In this document: one piece after another, positions 35,994 through 44,959 of the stretch
Layout: the number at the start of each line of letters is the position of its first letter
Numbering within the stretch: the stretch's first letter is position 1
Origin: Pseudacidobacterium ailaaui
Lineage (GTDB): Bacteria > Acidobacteriota > Terriglobia > Terriglobales > Acidobacteriaceae
Direction: 5' to 3'
Length of the DNA: 64,000 nucleotides
NCBI RefSeq assembly: GCF_000688455.1
Contig: NZ_JIAL01000001.1
Location: 372,001 to 436,000 of the forward strand
Program-made: the position numbers and the translations under genes
The notes under the pieces: model-generated
What the model saw: the letters and a program-made list of their open reading frames with translations, nothing else
The model's database searches: none
Told to the model about the DNA's origin: nothing

Positions 35994-37343
35994 CTATGCG
36001 GCGATGCTGGTTGACGCGACGGGCTCAGAAACGGCTGGACCTGTACGAATGAAGCGGTATACAAGTACGACCCAGAGAATCGACAGCACACCGTACATGC
36101 CGAGGAACCCCAGCAGCGTGAAGAGTCCGTTCGCCGCCGATACATGAAGCGAATATCCCTGCGATGTGCGCAAAAGGCCATAAACCAGCCAGGGCTGGCG
36201 CCCAATCTCGGCGGTCATCCATCCAGCAGTGTTGGCAATATAAGGCAGTGGGAAGCTCAATAGAAGCGGCCACAAAATCCAGCGCGTTTGATAGAGCTTT
36301 CTGCGCCACAGCAGGAAGCTTGCAACAATCATCAGTAGCGCGAAGTATGTGCCAAGTCCGGCCATGATGTGGTAGCTGTAGAAGAGCAGTGGCAAAGTCG
36401 TAGGCCATTGATCAGGCGGAAATTCATTGAGACCTTTCACTTCAGCGGCGGTGGTTCCGTAAATGAGGAAGCTCAACACATCATTCGCAACCAATGGATT
36501 GTCTATGCGTTTCTGCTCGTAATCCGGCTGGCCAATAAGAACGATAGGCGCACCCTTTTCAGTGTGGAACAAGCCTTCCATGCCAGCCACAGCAGCGGGC
36601 TGGTGCTTCGCCATATATCGTCCATGCAGGTCGCCAGTCGGAAAGATTTGCACGATGCAGGAGAGAAGGCCTGCAACCACGCCTACGCGGAGAAATATCT
36701 GGCCGAACTCATTGTGGCGGCCCTCGAGAAGATAAAATGCGCCTACGGCGGACATGACGAAAGCCGCAGTAATGACGGCGCCGCACATATTGTGGGCGTA
36801 TTGGAGCCACGCCCAGGGGTTGAGTAGCAGTCTCCAGAAGCTGGTCAATTCAAAGGTCCCATTAGGGAGAAGACGATAAGCGACGGGGTGCTGCATCCAG
36901 GCATCGGTAACGATGATGAAGAAGCCAGAAATCCACGAACCCAAAAACACCATGAAGGCAGAGGCCCAGTGCGCCGCACGTGAAAGGCGTTTTTCGCCGA
37001 AAAGGAAAAGGCCCAGAAAGGTGGATTCCAAGAAAAAGGAGAACACCCCTTCCATCGCCAGAGGCTGTCCGATGATGCCGCCTGTCCGGCGCGAGAACTC
37101 CGACCAGTTCGTACCGAACTGAAATTCCATAGGAATGCCAGTGACCACGCCCAGCAGAAAGTTTATTGCGAAAACTTTGGCCCAGAAGCGTGCAGCCTGG
37201 TTGTACCGCTCATTGTTCTTGCATAGCGCAATGGTCTTCAACACAACAATAAGCAAGGCAAGCCCCATGGTGAGCTGAGGAAAGAGATAGTGGTAGGTGA
37301 CGGTGAAGGCAAAGTGGATTCTGTGCAACAGAAGCGCATTCAT
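35994..37343 (-). CDS. cydA: Cytochrome bd oxidase subunit I (CydA)
   Basis: 449 residues. N-terminal RIHFAFTVTYHYLFPQLTMG with a heme-ligand His, quinol-loop region with QPAAVAGMEGLFHTEKG, and the signature GRQPWLVYGLLRTSQG. The Q-loop is short. Cytochrome bd is a quinol oxidase with high O2 affinity, suiting microaerobic life. No CydX-like small gene is seen after cydB. A palindrome sits about 45 bases upstream. Confidence 0.95.
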   Translation of the reverse strand: MNALLLHRIHFAFTVTYHYLFPQLTMGLALLIVVLKTIALCKNNERYNQAARFWAKVFAINFLLGVVTGIPMEFQFGTNWSEFSRRTGGIIGQPLAMEGVFSFFLESTFLGLFLFGEKRLSRAAHWASAFMVFLGSWISGFFIIVTDAWMQHPVAYRLLPNGTFELTSFWRLLLNPWAWLQYAHNMCGAVITAAFVMSAVGAFYLLEGRHNEFGQIFLRVGVVAGLLSCIVQIFPTGDLHGRYMAKHQPAAVAGMEGLFHTEKGAPIVLIGQPDYEQKRIDNPLVANDVLSFLIYGTTAAEVKGLNEFPPDQWPTTLPLLFYSYHIMAGLGTYFALLMIVASFLLWRRKLYQTRWILWPLLLSFPLPYIANTAGWMTAEIGRQPWLVYGLLRTSQGYSLHVSAANGLFTLLGFLGMYGVLSILWVVLVYRFIRTGPAVSEPVASTSIAA

Positions 37344-37380
37344 ACCAACCTCACAGTAACGGATACAGCATTTTGAGTTC

Positions 37381-37396
37381 GGTGATGGCCATCACA
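37381..37396. promoter_or_regulatory. Crp/Fnr-type palindrome upstream of cydAB
   Basis: GGTGATGGCCATCACA: the 14-base core GTGATGGCCATCAC is a perfect palindrome; one mismatch to TGTGA. Its centre is 45 bases from the cydA ATG, close enough to overlap the promoter. Confidence 0.72.
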
Positions 37397-37903
37397 TTAT
37401 ATCGTAGGTCGATGGAAGGGCCGCTACAAAGCAACGCATCTCAGCCCGCTTTCGGACCAGACATTAGAGGTGCGTTCGCATGATTTCCACTAATGGTGGA
37501 CTCGGGTCGGTAGATATCGGCACGAGGTCAATTCGAAGAAACTCAGCCCAGCCCTATTGGTCGCTTCAAGCTTGGTACTAGCGGTCCGAACGGCGCAATG
37601 GAACCCGACACACAGCGATGGTCTGGCCAACGTTGAATGGGAGAGAGGTGGAGCATAGCGCTCGCATGGCTAAGCGTGTGTTGGCACATCTCACTGCTTG
37701 CAGCCCCGAACTTTTTCAGATGAAAGATGTGCCTTGGTATATCGCAACTGACGACGATGTTCCCGAATGAAGCAGTCAGAACAAACATGCGCGGCCGCGA
37801 CGCTGAAGCATGGGTGATGGGTCGATTTGTGGAAGATGGTCACCTGGATGTTCCCTCTCGCCCTCTGTGATACCCATCTTCCTCCAATACTTGGTTTCGA
37901 CGG
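37397..37903. other. Gene-poor stretch between cydA and the site-2 protease gene
   Basis: About 500 bases. Short open stretches exist on both strands, but none shows a start with ribosome site plus a recognisable protein. Nothing else is recognised. Confidence 0.5.
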
Positions 37904-39034
37904 TCACTCTCGTATACTCTGCAACTCCATGCGGGTCCGCAGGTAGTCGAGAATCTTTTCCCGGGAGAGAACGTCTTTCACCTGGCCTCCAGAAAGAACA
38001 GGAAGCTGATTAAGGTCGTCCTGACCCATGATTTCGAGTGCGCGTAGAAGCGATGTTTCGGAAGTGATGGTGCGTGCCTTCTCTAATGGACGCATGACAG
38101 CACTCAACCTAACGACCGGCCACTGTGTTCGATCCACGTGTTTAATCTCATGCGGAGTGACAAGACCTACGACCTGACCATTTCGGACCACGAGGAAACA
38201 TCGCCGACCGGTACGAAGAAGCATCTCATCCACAAACTCCTGGATAGTCAGGTCTTGTTCGGCGAAGGGAAAATCCTGAGACGTCAGATCGCCGACCTTG
38301 ACGCCGCCGAGAGAACTCTTCAGTGTTGTTTCGACATAGCTTTCCCGCGCGGCCTGCAGTAAGAACCAGCCGATAAAGGCAATCCATAAACCGCTCAGTC
38401 CAGATCCTCGGAAATACTCGATGACGCCCAGCGCGATGAAGGCGCTGGCGACTGCCTGGCCAATGATGGCGGCATGTCGCGTGGCGCGATCCAGGCTCCC
38501 GCTCTTCCACCAAAGAATCGCGCGCAAGACGCGGCCTCCATCCATAGGATAGCCAGGAATCATGTTGAAGAAGGCCAGTCCGACGTTGATATAACCAAGC
38601 CACGAAAGGACAGCCGTAAGTGGACCCAGGCTTGAACCTCCGGCGACGAGATCGACTGTGTCAAGGCATAGAAAGCCAATCAGCAGGCTGCTGAGAGGAC
38701 CGACGATGGCAATCCAGAATTCCGCTCCTGCGCTTGCCGCTTCGCCGCCGATCTGCGACACGCCCCCCAAAGCGAAGAGTGTGATCGCCTGCACAGGAAG
38801 TCCTACCGCTTTTGCAACAAGCGAGTGGGCGAGCTCGTGAAGAAGAAGGGATACGAAAAATAGGAATGCTGTTGCAAGCGATAACGCGGTTATAAGAGAA
38901 ATGTTCCATTCAGGATGGTCTGAGCGATAGCCGCCCACCAAGGAGAAGACAATGAGCAGCGCGATGAGAAACCAGCTGTAGTGAAGCCCAACCCTGATGC
39001 CAAATATCCGGCCCAGCTTTATCTGAGAATGCAT
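37904..39034 (-). CDS. Site-2 protease family zinc metalloprotease with CBS domain pair
   Basis: 376 residues from ATG at 39034. Membrane helices with HELAH (residues 66-70) and [16 protein letters not shown] give the two catalytic motifs of M50 intramembrane proteases. From about residue 240 there are two CBS domains ([34 protein letters not shown]), which usually bind adenine nucleotides. A longer frame to 39184 would bury the palindrome at 39092 inside the coding region, so the inner ATG is chosen. It may cleave a membrane-held regulator in response to energy state. Confidence 0.88.
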   Translation of the reverse strand: MHSQIKLGRIFGIRVGLHYSWFLIALLIVFSLVGGYRSDHPEWNISLITALSLATAFLFFVSLLLHELAHSLVAKAVGLPVQAITLFALGGVSQIGGEAASAGAEFWIAIVGPLSSLLIGFLCLDTVDLVAGGSSLGPLTAVLSWLGYINVGLAFFNMIPGYPMDGGRVLRAILWWKSGSLDRATRHAAIIGQAVASAFIALGVIEYFRGSGLSGLWIAFIGWFLLQAARESYVETTLKSSLGGVKVGDLTSQDFPFAEQDLTIQEFVDEMLLRTGRRCFLVVRNGQVVGLVTPHEIKHVDRTQWPVVRLSAVMRPLEKARTITSETSLLRALEIMGQDDLNQLPVLSGGQVKDVLSREKILDYLRTRMELQSIRE

Positions 39035-39091
39035 CTCACGTCCTTCCGTCGCAGCTCTCATTCCAGAATAGGCTGCGATCGTGCACTGTCT

Positions 39092-39107
39092 TGTGACCCA
39101 GATCACA
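39092..39107. promoter_or_regulatory. Crp/Fnr-type palindrome upstream of the site-2 protease gene
   Basis: TGTGACCCAGATCACA, both half-sites exact; centre about 65 bases upstream of the preferred ATG. Confidence 0.72.
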
Positions 39108-40359
39108 CCACGCACAACAGCGCGAACGGCAACCTGTTCTGTCGGATAGAAGACGCCCTGAAAGATGACTTCCTGTTCGCTCATAATGTCTCCTGTTCTT
39201 CCATTGACTCGTCTTCCAGACTATCTGGTCGCGTTGTCCGAAAGATGGCGAGCGGACAGATTGAACTCACAATCTCCGGATAGCTCATTATTGGGGGAAC
39301 GGTATGTGCTTTGAGTTAGACGATTCGGATTTTTGCCTGCGATCAGCTGGGCATGATCGTTCGGCGAGTCAATTTATGCCAAATCGCCAATTCACTCACT
39401 GAGAAAGTGTGAGAAGCGACTCAGCCTGTTGTTGCCAGCTCAAATCATAATGGGGAAATACAGGAAGATCTCTCAGAAAGGGCCGTGACAGGACTATCCC
39501 GCCGTTGGGGTCCTAGTTGCTCCACAGTCCTGGACTCCCGAACCGTTTGATGCTACGAGAGTGTGCAAAAGAGAGGTCGGCGCGTTCAATCGTGCAGTAC
39601 TGAATATCGGCACGAAGGTAATTCCGCAGGGATCAGGTCCAAGCGGCAGAGTCAATTGCGGCTAGACGTGAGAGCACGCTTTTAGACTGTTCAGAATAGG
39701 TCGCGGGACAATCCAGCAGAACAGACTTTCCTGAAGGCGCGGGGCGATCCGTTCTGCTTACCGGAGCGCGCGATCAAAACTTCTGTCGGTTGCCGCAAGG
39801 AGAAGATCAGCAGTATATGAGCGCAGCCCTCGTATCTGCCAGCCATGTCGCTCCTGGTTCACTTGGCTCACAGTGACTCCATATGCGGCTGCATTCTTTA
39901 TGATCACCGTCGATGAGGTGTGCGCGATTCCATGTGACATACATCACATCATCGAGTGATAGATATCACCGAGGCTGCTCTTCCTTCGCTATAAAGTGAC
40001 GATGAGGGCCTAATTATGATGGACAGTAGGATTGAGGCTGACCAGCCTTGGAGTGGGCACCGATATGGTGACCCGGTTGCGAATGATCGCGAAGGACTGG
40101 CATCCCAATCTCCCAATGATAAGTGCCCAAGTGTCCAATGGGCTGCATTTACATCGCCGGTCCCGCAGCATCGCGCAAGTCTTCTACCCTGCTCCGTATC
40201 CAGCAATGGTTCTGCGATAGAAGCATAGTCCGGTATACACTCAAATTTCCGGCTCCGGGCAGACGCTGCGTGACCCGCCCAAACTCATGTTGAGGGAATC
40301 AACGCCGGACGGTTGCGCGCGAAGAAGCGTTGTTTCCGGACTGAGTTGAGAGAGAACCC
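39108..40359. other. 1.25-kb stretch without a recognisable gene
   Basis: Apart from the tandem palindromes at 39933-39970, nothing could be assigned. Short open frames on both strands lack family features. It could be an eroded gene or a long regulatory region upstream of the Crp/Fnr gene. Confidence 0.5.
39933..39970. promoter_or_regulatory. Two tandem Crp/Fnr-type palindromes in a gene-less region
   Basis: Site 1 TGTGACATACATCACA (39933-39948, exact); site 2 AGTGATAGATATCACC (39955-39970, core GTGAT-N4-ATCAC exact). Centres are 22 bases apart, about two helical turns. The nearest intact gene is the Crp/Fnr regulator about 390 bases downstream. Confidence 0.7.
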
Positions 40360-41076
40360 ATGTTGCGAAGGTGCGGACTATCCATGCATGCTGAAAACTG
40401 CCTACTGTGCAAGGCGCGAAGACCCGGTTGGTTTTGTAACTTGTCGCCGCAAGTACTGGCGGAATATGACGCTATGAGCACACACGTCATGTTGCCGATG
40501 GGTAGCATCCTTTTCGCGGAGGGGCAAATGTCTCGCAGCGTATCCGTTATCTGCGAAGGCAAGGTTAAGCTCACCAAATCCTCACGAGATGGCAAGACGT
40601 TACTGGTGAAAATCGCCAAGCCTGGCGATGTGTTGGGGTTGAGCGCAGCAATCTCCAAAACACCCTACGAGGTCACAGCGCAGGCCATAGAGCACACCCA
40701 GATCAAGACCTTTCAGCAAAGTGACTTTCTGCACTTCATCCAACGCCATGTGGAGGGCAGCTTACACGCGGCGGAAAGCCTCAGCAACGAATATCGCTCG
40801 GTGCTGAGCGACGCCAGCCGCCTTGCGCTCTCCAGTTCTATCTCTGGAAGACTAGCTAACTTCCTCCTTGAGCTCGCATTAGAAAGCGAAACCGCTGAGA
40901 ACGCTCAGCCGGAAATCCATATGTCGCTAAAGCACGAGGACCTCGCCTCAATGCTGGGTAGCTCACGTGAATCGGTCACGAGAGTGCTCAGCGACTTTCG
41001 ACGGAAAGGCATCATCTCCGTCAAGGGAACGCGGATCACAATTCTACGGAAAGATGCGCTTGAGATTCTCCTCTGA
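40360..41076 (+). CDS. Crp/Fnr-family transcription regulator
   Basis: 238 residues. Cyclic-nucleotide-binding-like domain (about 35-145: LPMGSILFAEG, VICEGKVKLTKSS, KPGDVLGLSAAI), a long dimer helix, and a winged HTH (about 188-225) with LKHEDLASMLGSSRESVTRVLSDFRRKGII. Recognition-helix residues R203, E204 and R208 correspond to CRP Arg180/Glu181/Arg185, which read TGTGA. N-terminal cysteines C5, C14, C17 and C26 (CLLC, then FCNL) may hold an Fe-S cluster or act as a redox switch; C65 is a possible extra ligand. Likely controller of the palindromes found nearby. Confidence 0.92.
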   Translation: MLRRCGLSMHAENCLLCKARRPGWFCNLSPQVLAEYDAMSTHVMLPMGSILFAEGQMSRSVSVICEGKVKLTKSSRDGKTLLVKIAKPGDVLGLSAAISKTPYEVTAQAIEHTQIKTFQQSDFLHFIQRHVEGSLHAAESLSNEYRSVLSDASRLALSSSISGRLANFLLELALESETAENAQPEIHMSLKHEDLASMLGSSRESVTRVLSDFRRKGIISVKGTRITILRKDALEILL

Positions 41077-41108
41077 AGTGTCTTTCTGCTCTGCGGACCA
41101 GCTCCAGG

Positions 41109-41124
41109 AGTGATAAACATCACA
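41109..41124. promoter_or_regulatory. Crp/Fnr-type palindrome upstream of the plus-strand tandem stress-protein gene
   Basis: AGTGATAAACATCACA: one mismatch in the left half-site. Centre about 41 bases from ATG 41158, right after the regulator gene. Confidence 0.68.
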
Positions 41125-41157
41125 AACCGACGTGCAAAATCTCACATCAACCTTGGC

Positions 41158-42117
41158 ATGCTTCCTGCGAGGATACCTTACAGGAAGGTAAACGTCGTGC
41201 CGTCGCAAACAGCAAGTATATGCATTCCTCCATCGCGGGTACTGCTAGCAACTGACCTGGCAGACTTGACACATATCCTGCCGGTTGCGATCGCGCACGC
41301 CTTGAAATGCAACGCAGAGTTGAAGCTTGTGCATGTGCTGCCGGACGTCAATACTCCAGACGTTGATCCCACCTTGTTGGTTTGTGCCAACCCCGAGGTC
41401 GTGAGGCATTATGCGGAAACGGTCCTCGAGAATGCAGCGAAAGAGGCGCGAAGCGCAGGTGTGAACTGCGGCTGGATCGCGCGTCCAGGACTCATCGTTC
41501 CCACAATTCGGGAAATAGTACAGGAATGGAACCCGGATCGTTTTCTGGTCGGCTCGCAGGGGCCTCATAAGTTTCAGCTAGGAATTCTTGGTTCCGTGGC
41601 TGAAGCGATCTTCCGGGAAATCGATGTGCCGGTTCTCGCCATCGGTCCTGAGTTTCAGCACAATCCGCATTCCGCATCCCAAAGGGCGCGCATACTCTTT
41701 GCCACCGCGCTCGATCGGGCATCCCGAACGACTATTAGATCGGTGATTGAATTCGCGAAGGCGCATAATGCCAACCTCACCTTATTGCACGTGATGCCCA
41801 TGGTTACAAAGGCGCATCCCTCAACATCGCGCGCCCGGGCCTACGCAGAGCGATTTTTTCAGGAAATCCTGGGAGAAATCGGCGAAAAAGGCCTTCGCCC
41901 AACCTGCATGATCGAGTTTGGTCCGGTCGTCGAAACAATCCATCGAGTTGCAAAGTCGGGTCGGTTTGATCTCATCGTCCTCGGCGCCGTCTCTGGCGCC
42001 GCCTTTCGAAGAGAGATTATGCCGGGAACGGCCTATGGCGTTCTGTGCGGAGCACCCTGCCCCGTAATGGTTCTCAAGGACGCATCCGAGCGTCGCCTGA
42101 TCCCCGTCGCATCGTAA
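41158..42117 (+). CDS. Tandem universal stress protein (two UspA domains)
   Basis: 319 residues from ATG 41158. Domain 1: SRVLLATDLADLTHILPVAI with DRFLVGSQGPHKFQLGILGS (ATP motif). Domain 2: ARILFATALDRASRTTIRSV with FDLIVLGAVSGAAFRREIMP. A GTG at 41110 would start inside the palindrome and is not used; the ribosome site of 41158 is weak, so a start a few codons later is possible. It immediately follows the Crp/Fnr regulator and likely belongs to its regulon. Confidence 0.9.
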   Translation: MLPARIPYRKVNVVPSQTASICIPPSRVLLATDLADLTHILPVAIAHALKCNAELKLVHVLPDVNTPDVDPTLLVCANPEVVRHYAETVLENAAKEARSAGVNCGWIARPGLIVPTIREIVQEWNPDRFLVGSQGPHKFQLGILGSVAEAIFREIDVPVLAIGPEFQHNPHSASQRARILFATALDRASRTTIRSVIEFAKAHNANLTLLHVMPMVTKAHPSTSRARAYAERFFQEILGEIGEKGLRPTCMIEFGPVVETIHRVAKSGRFDLIVLGAVSGAAFRREIMPGTAYGVLCGAPCPVMVLKDASERRLIPVAS

Positions 42118-42426
42118 GCTTTTCGGCGTAAGCGTCACCACCACCTGACGTTTATCACATCTTGACCTTTAGTTTGAATCTTGCGAGCCACGGCCCAATC
42201 TTCTCTCCGCCATATCGCGACGATGTCGCCACGCGCGTTATCTATACCGCAGCAGAAAACCATCGTGAGCTGAATGTGATGCCCGTCACTGCGATATTTA
42301 ATCCGCAGGTCGATAGTAGTGGGCGGAGCTTGGAACTGGCGCGTAAGTCCCATCGTTCTCGCATCCGAACAGCAGTGCGCCGTCTCTACACATTTGGAGC
42401 GCTTGAGACGGAAGAGAGAAGACCAA
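42118..42426. other. Intergenic stretch before a truncated dehydrogenase
   Basis: About 310 bases without a gene. Contains CCTGACGTTTATCACA at 42144-42159, a palindrome match with only the right half intact. Confidence 0.45.
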
Positions 42427-42744
42427 ATGAAAACGATGAAGGCAGCAGTCGTGAAAGAACTCGGTAAGCCTCTTTCCATCGAAGAGGTGAAGATACCCGA
42501 GGTTGGACCGGGGCAGGCTCTGCTCAAGGTGATCTCGACAGGCGTATGCCACACGGATCTGCACGCCGTGACGGGCGACTGGCCCATCAAGCCGAAGCCG
42601 CCGTTCATTCCCGGACATGAAGGCGTCGGTTTTGTAGCAGCGGTCGGTGCCGGAGTCAGCGTAGTGAAGGAAGGAGATCGGATTGGGGTTCCGCACAGAT
42701 CGATATCGTACGGGTTACCCCATGCGAGGCACCTACACGCTTAG
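42427..42744 (+). pseudogene. Zinc alcohol dehydrogenase, N-terminal fragment
   Basis: From ATG 42427 it reads MKAAVVKELGKPLSIEEV, GVCHTDLHAVTGDWP, FIPGHEGVGFV and EGDRIGVP, the start of an AdhP-type Zn alcohol dehydrogenase including the catalytic Cys-His. After about 90 residues the homology stops (HRSISYGLPHARHLHA) and the structural zinc and NAD domains are missing. Truncated by rearrangement with the following stress-protein fragment. Confidence 0.85.
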
Positions 42745-42803
42745 CTAGGAACCGATCCCGATATTAACTCCGGGAGACTCATTTATGCTGCGCCAACGAG
42801 CAG

Positions 42804-43106
42804 AATTGCTCCCATTGCCTGGAACGCCTCAAGATGCTTGCTCCATCCCGCGAACCACATAGGATCCCGGTCGAGCACATTGTGATGTCGGGAGAGGCCG
42901 GCGAAGTAATTGCACGGTGCGCCCGGAAACTCCACGGCGACCTGGTTGTTCTTGGGTCTCCGAAAAATGACCTGACCGCAGACATTTTCAGTCGAGCACT
43001 GTGTTGCAGGTAGTTTCAAGCGTATCCTGCCCCGTTCTCTGCGTCCCTTCCACAGAGCAAGCGGCAACCCACGATTTGATTCAGGAGGTTTCGTTCGCAA
43101 GCTGAC
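42804..43106 (+). pseudogene. Universal stress protein C-terminal fragment, frameshifted
   Basis: Reads LERLKMLAPSREPHRIPVEH, VMSGEAGEVIARCARKLHGD and LVVLGSPKNDLTADIFS, then shifts frame near 42998 and continues STVLQVVSSVSCPVLCVPST to a stop at 43106. It matches the second domain of the intact gene at 32601-33491. No start is present. Confidence 0.75.
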
Positions 43107-43472
43107 TCCGAATAGAATCCGCACCGAAGTTTTGATGATGCCTGCAGCCTTGGATACCCGGCCACGTCACAGCCTCGCTACCCGCGTGTCCGCCGAGAGA
43201 TCGAGGATTTCGTTCATCACAATAAATTCGGACGGAAAGATATCGCATGGAACGTCCGACAGCCTTAGCAGTGTTTGGCGAACGAGCCGCGGGTCGGTTG
43301 AGGATTCTGAGCGCCGTTCAAATTGAGGCCGCAGAGGGAAGTCTCGTTGGCGGCTTCTTGCGATCCGAAAACGGCGCAGCAACCCGCTCGACCGGACATG
43401 AAAAAAGCATTGAGTACCAGCCCGGCCTTCGGCTGTAGGAACAAAGAGCCGAGCTGGTGATGTCGTCGAGCC
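43107..43472. other. Intergenic stretch without a recognisable gene
   Basis: About 365 bases after the stress-protein fragment. A weak stem (ACCAGC with GCTGGT near 43417-43458) could terminate the hsp20 transcript. Nothing else is recognised. Confidence 0.45.
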
Positions 43473-43982
43473 TTAGGCGGCTTTCGCCTCAAGTTTCTTT
43501 GCTGGCGCCACCTTCTGCAAGTCGAGTTTCAACACCCCGTTGTCCAGGTGAGCTGAAACCTTATTGGGATCGATCGCAAGCGGCAGATCGATGCAGCGGC
43601 AGAACTCCTGCGATGAGACTTCGGTGTATTCCGTCTCTTTATCCTTTTTCTGCTCCTTCTTCCCATGAATACAGATGGAATTCTGCCCGGCCCGGACGGT
43701 GAGATTCTTTGCATCGAATCCCGGAACTTCCGCGCGAACGGTATACGCTTCGTCCGTTTCGCTCATCTCTACAGGAACCTGCTGGAGCAGCTCGGATTCT
43801 GCCTTGAACCAATCCTCGAGATCGTTCCCGCGACTGGCCCCACGATTCTGGAAGAATCCGAAGGCGCGCTGCCTAATCCTGTCCGTAAGCGCTACCAGCT
43901 CTTCGAACAGATCATTCTTCTGGAGGATCACGGTGATGTTCTTACTCTCGGTGCTGGATCTTACTGCAAGTGCGGTGGACAT
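43473..43982 (-). CDS. Small heat shock protein, Hsp20/alpha-crystallin family
   Basis: 169 residues. The alpha-crystallin domain spans about 70-155: VPVEMSETDEAYTVRAEVPG, NLTVRAGQNSICIHGKKE, FCRCIDLPLAIDPNKVSAHL and NGVLKLDLQK (the GVLxLxL motif). It is an ATP-independent holdase chaperone. The variable N-terminal arm (NDLFEELVALTDRIRQRAF) is amphipathic as usual. It fits the stress-protein character of the region. Confidence 0.93.
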   Translation of the reverse strand: MSTALAVRSSTESKNITVILQKNDLFEELVALTDRIRQRAFGFFQNRGASRGNDLEDWFKAESELLQQVPVEMSETDEAYTVRAEVPGFDAKNLTVRAGQNSICIHGKKEQKKDKETEYTEVSSQEFCRCIDLPLAIDPNKVSAHLDNGVLKLDLQKVAPAKKLEAKAA

Positions 43983-44034
43983 GTTTATTCTCCCATGAAT
44001 GGTTGTCTACTCATGCTGTAGTTGTGGCCTGTTT

Positions 44035-44848
44035 TCAGGAGGCCAGAACGAAGTTGGGGAAGTCCTCGAACACCCAGTCGTTCTTGAGGGTGTGGTAGAT
44101 GACTCCCTGGAATTTGCGCGCCAGCGCGATATTGGCTTTACCACCGCCACGCCGGCGTTGGATACATTGGTAGAAGTTTTGTAGGAACGAGCTGTAGCGC
44201 TTGGCCACGAGCGCGCACTGCACTAAGCAGGTGCGCGCGAGTTTGTTGCCTTGCTTGGTGATACGCCGGAGTGTTCCGTCTCATTGGAGTTCTGGACGCG
44301 GGGCACCAGGCCGACGTAGGCGGCCAACTTGCCCGCATCGGCGAAGTCCCGGATGTCGCCAATCACGCTCAGCAGCACCGCGGCGCTGACTGGACCAATG
44401 CCCTTGATACTCATCAGGTTTTTGTGTCCGGCCAGCTGGGGCCCTTCCTTCTCAATCATCTTCTCCAACTCGCCGATACTCTCAGTCAGGCTGCGGATCT
44501 GTCCTACCAGTACGCGTGCCTCTGCCAACATGAGCGGCGACAACGGCAGGGCCAGTACCCGCTCCAGCGCCTTATTACTGGAGAGCGATTCCCGCTTGAG
44601 GTTGATCCCTTCAGCCGAAAGCATGTTGTTGACCTTGGCTTTCAGGGCGGAGCGCTGTTTGACCAGCAGATCGCGTGTCTGCGCCAGATGGCCATCTCCC
44701 GTTGGGCTCGTTCTTTCATCCGCACCTCCGGCAACAGTCCCTTCGCCAGGTACAACGCCAGCAATTCCGCGTCGTTCTTGTCGGTCTTCTTTACCGACTG
44801 GCTGATCACCTTAAACTGACTCGGGTTGACCACCGCTACCCGGTTCAC
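44035..44848 (-). pseudogene. IS110-type transposase, N-terminus lost and frameshifted (copy A)
   Basis: Pieces in successive frames: VAVVNPSQFKVISQSVKKTD, KNDAELLALYLAKGLLP; then INLKRESLSSNKALERVLAL, MSIKGIGPVSAAVLLSVIGD and KLAAYVGLVPRVQNSNETEH; then KLARTCLVQCALVAKRYS and ARKFQGVIYHTLKNDWVFED. At least two frameshifts (near 44640 and 44250). The first catalytic Asp segment has been replaced by the left end of a different IS110 lineage (44869-44959). Confidence 0.85.
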
Positions 44849-44868
44849 ATGCTCTCTTACGGCATCGT

Positions 44869-44959
44869 GTCGCAGCCGATTATGGATCGCATGGCTCTCC
44901 TATGAGGCGCAGTCGCGCTTTCATAGGTTCACCCCCCGAATGGGAGCTGTGGAGCAACC
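44869..44959. repeat. Direct repeat 1: IS110 left-end sequence
   Basis: About 91 bases nearly identical to 47646-47735. Covers the first codons of the copy-B transposase (minus strand), its ribosome site and a stem-loop CCTATGA...TCATAGG. At this location the coding part is cut after eight codons, showing a deletion or recombination scar. Confidence 0.85.

Noticed and set aside
37512..39625. Two similar 20-base stretches (ATATCGGCACGA near 37515 and 39604)
   Set aside because: Too short and diverged to call a repeat or attachment site.
42144..42159. Possible extra Crp/Fnr-type site before the truncated alcohol dehydrogenase
   Set aside because: CCTGA has two mismatches to TGTGA; at best a decayed site.
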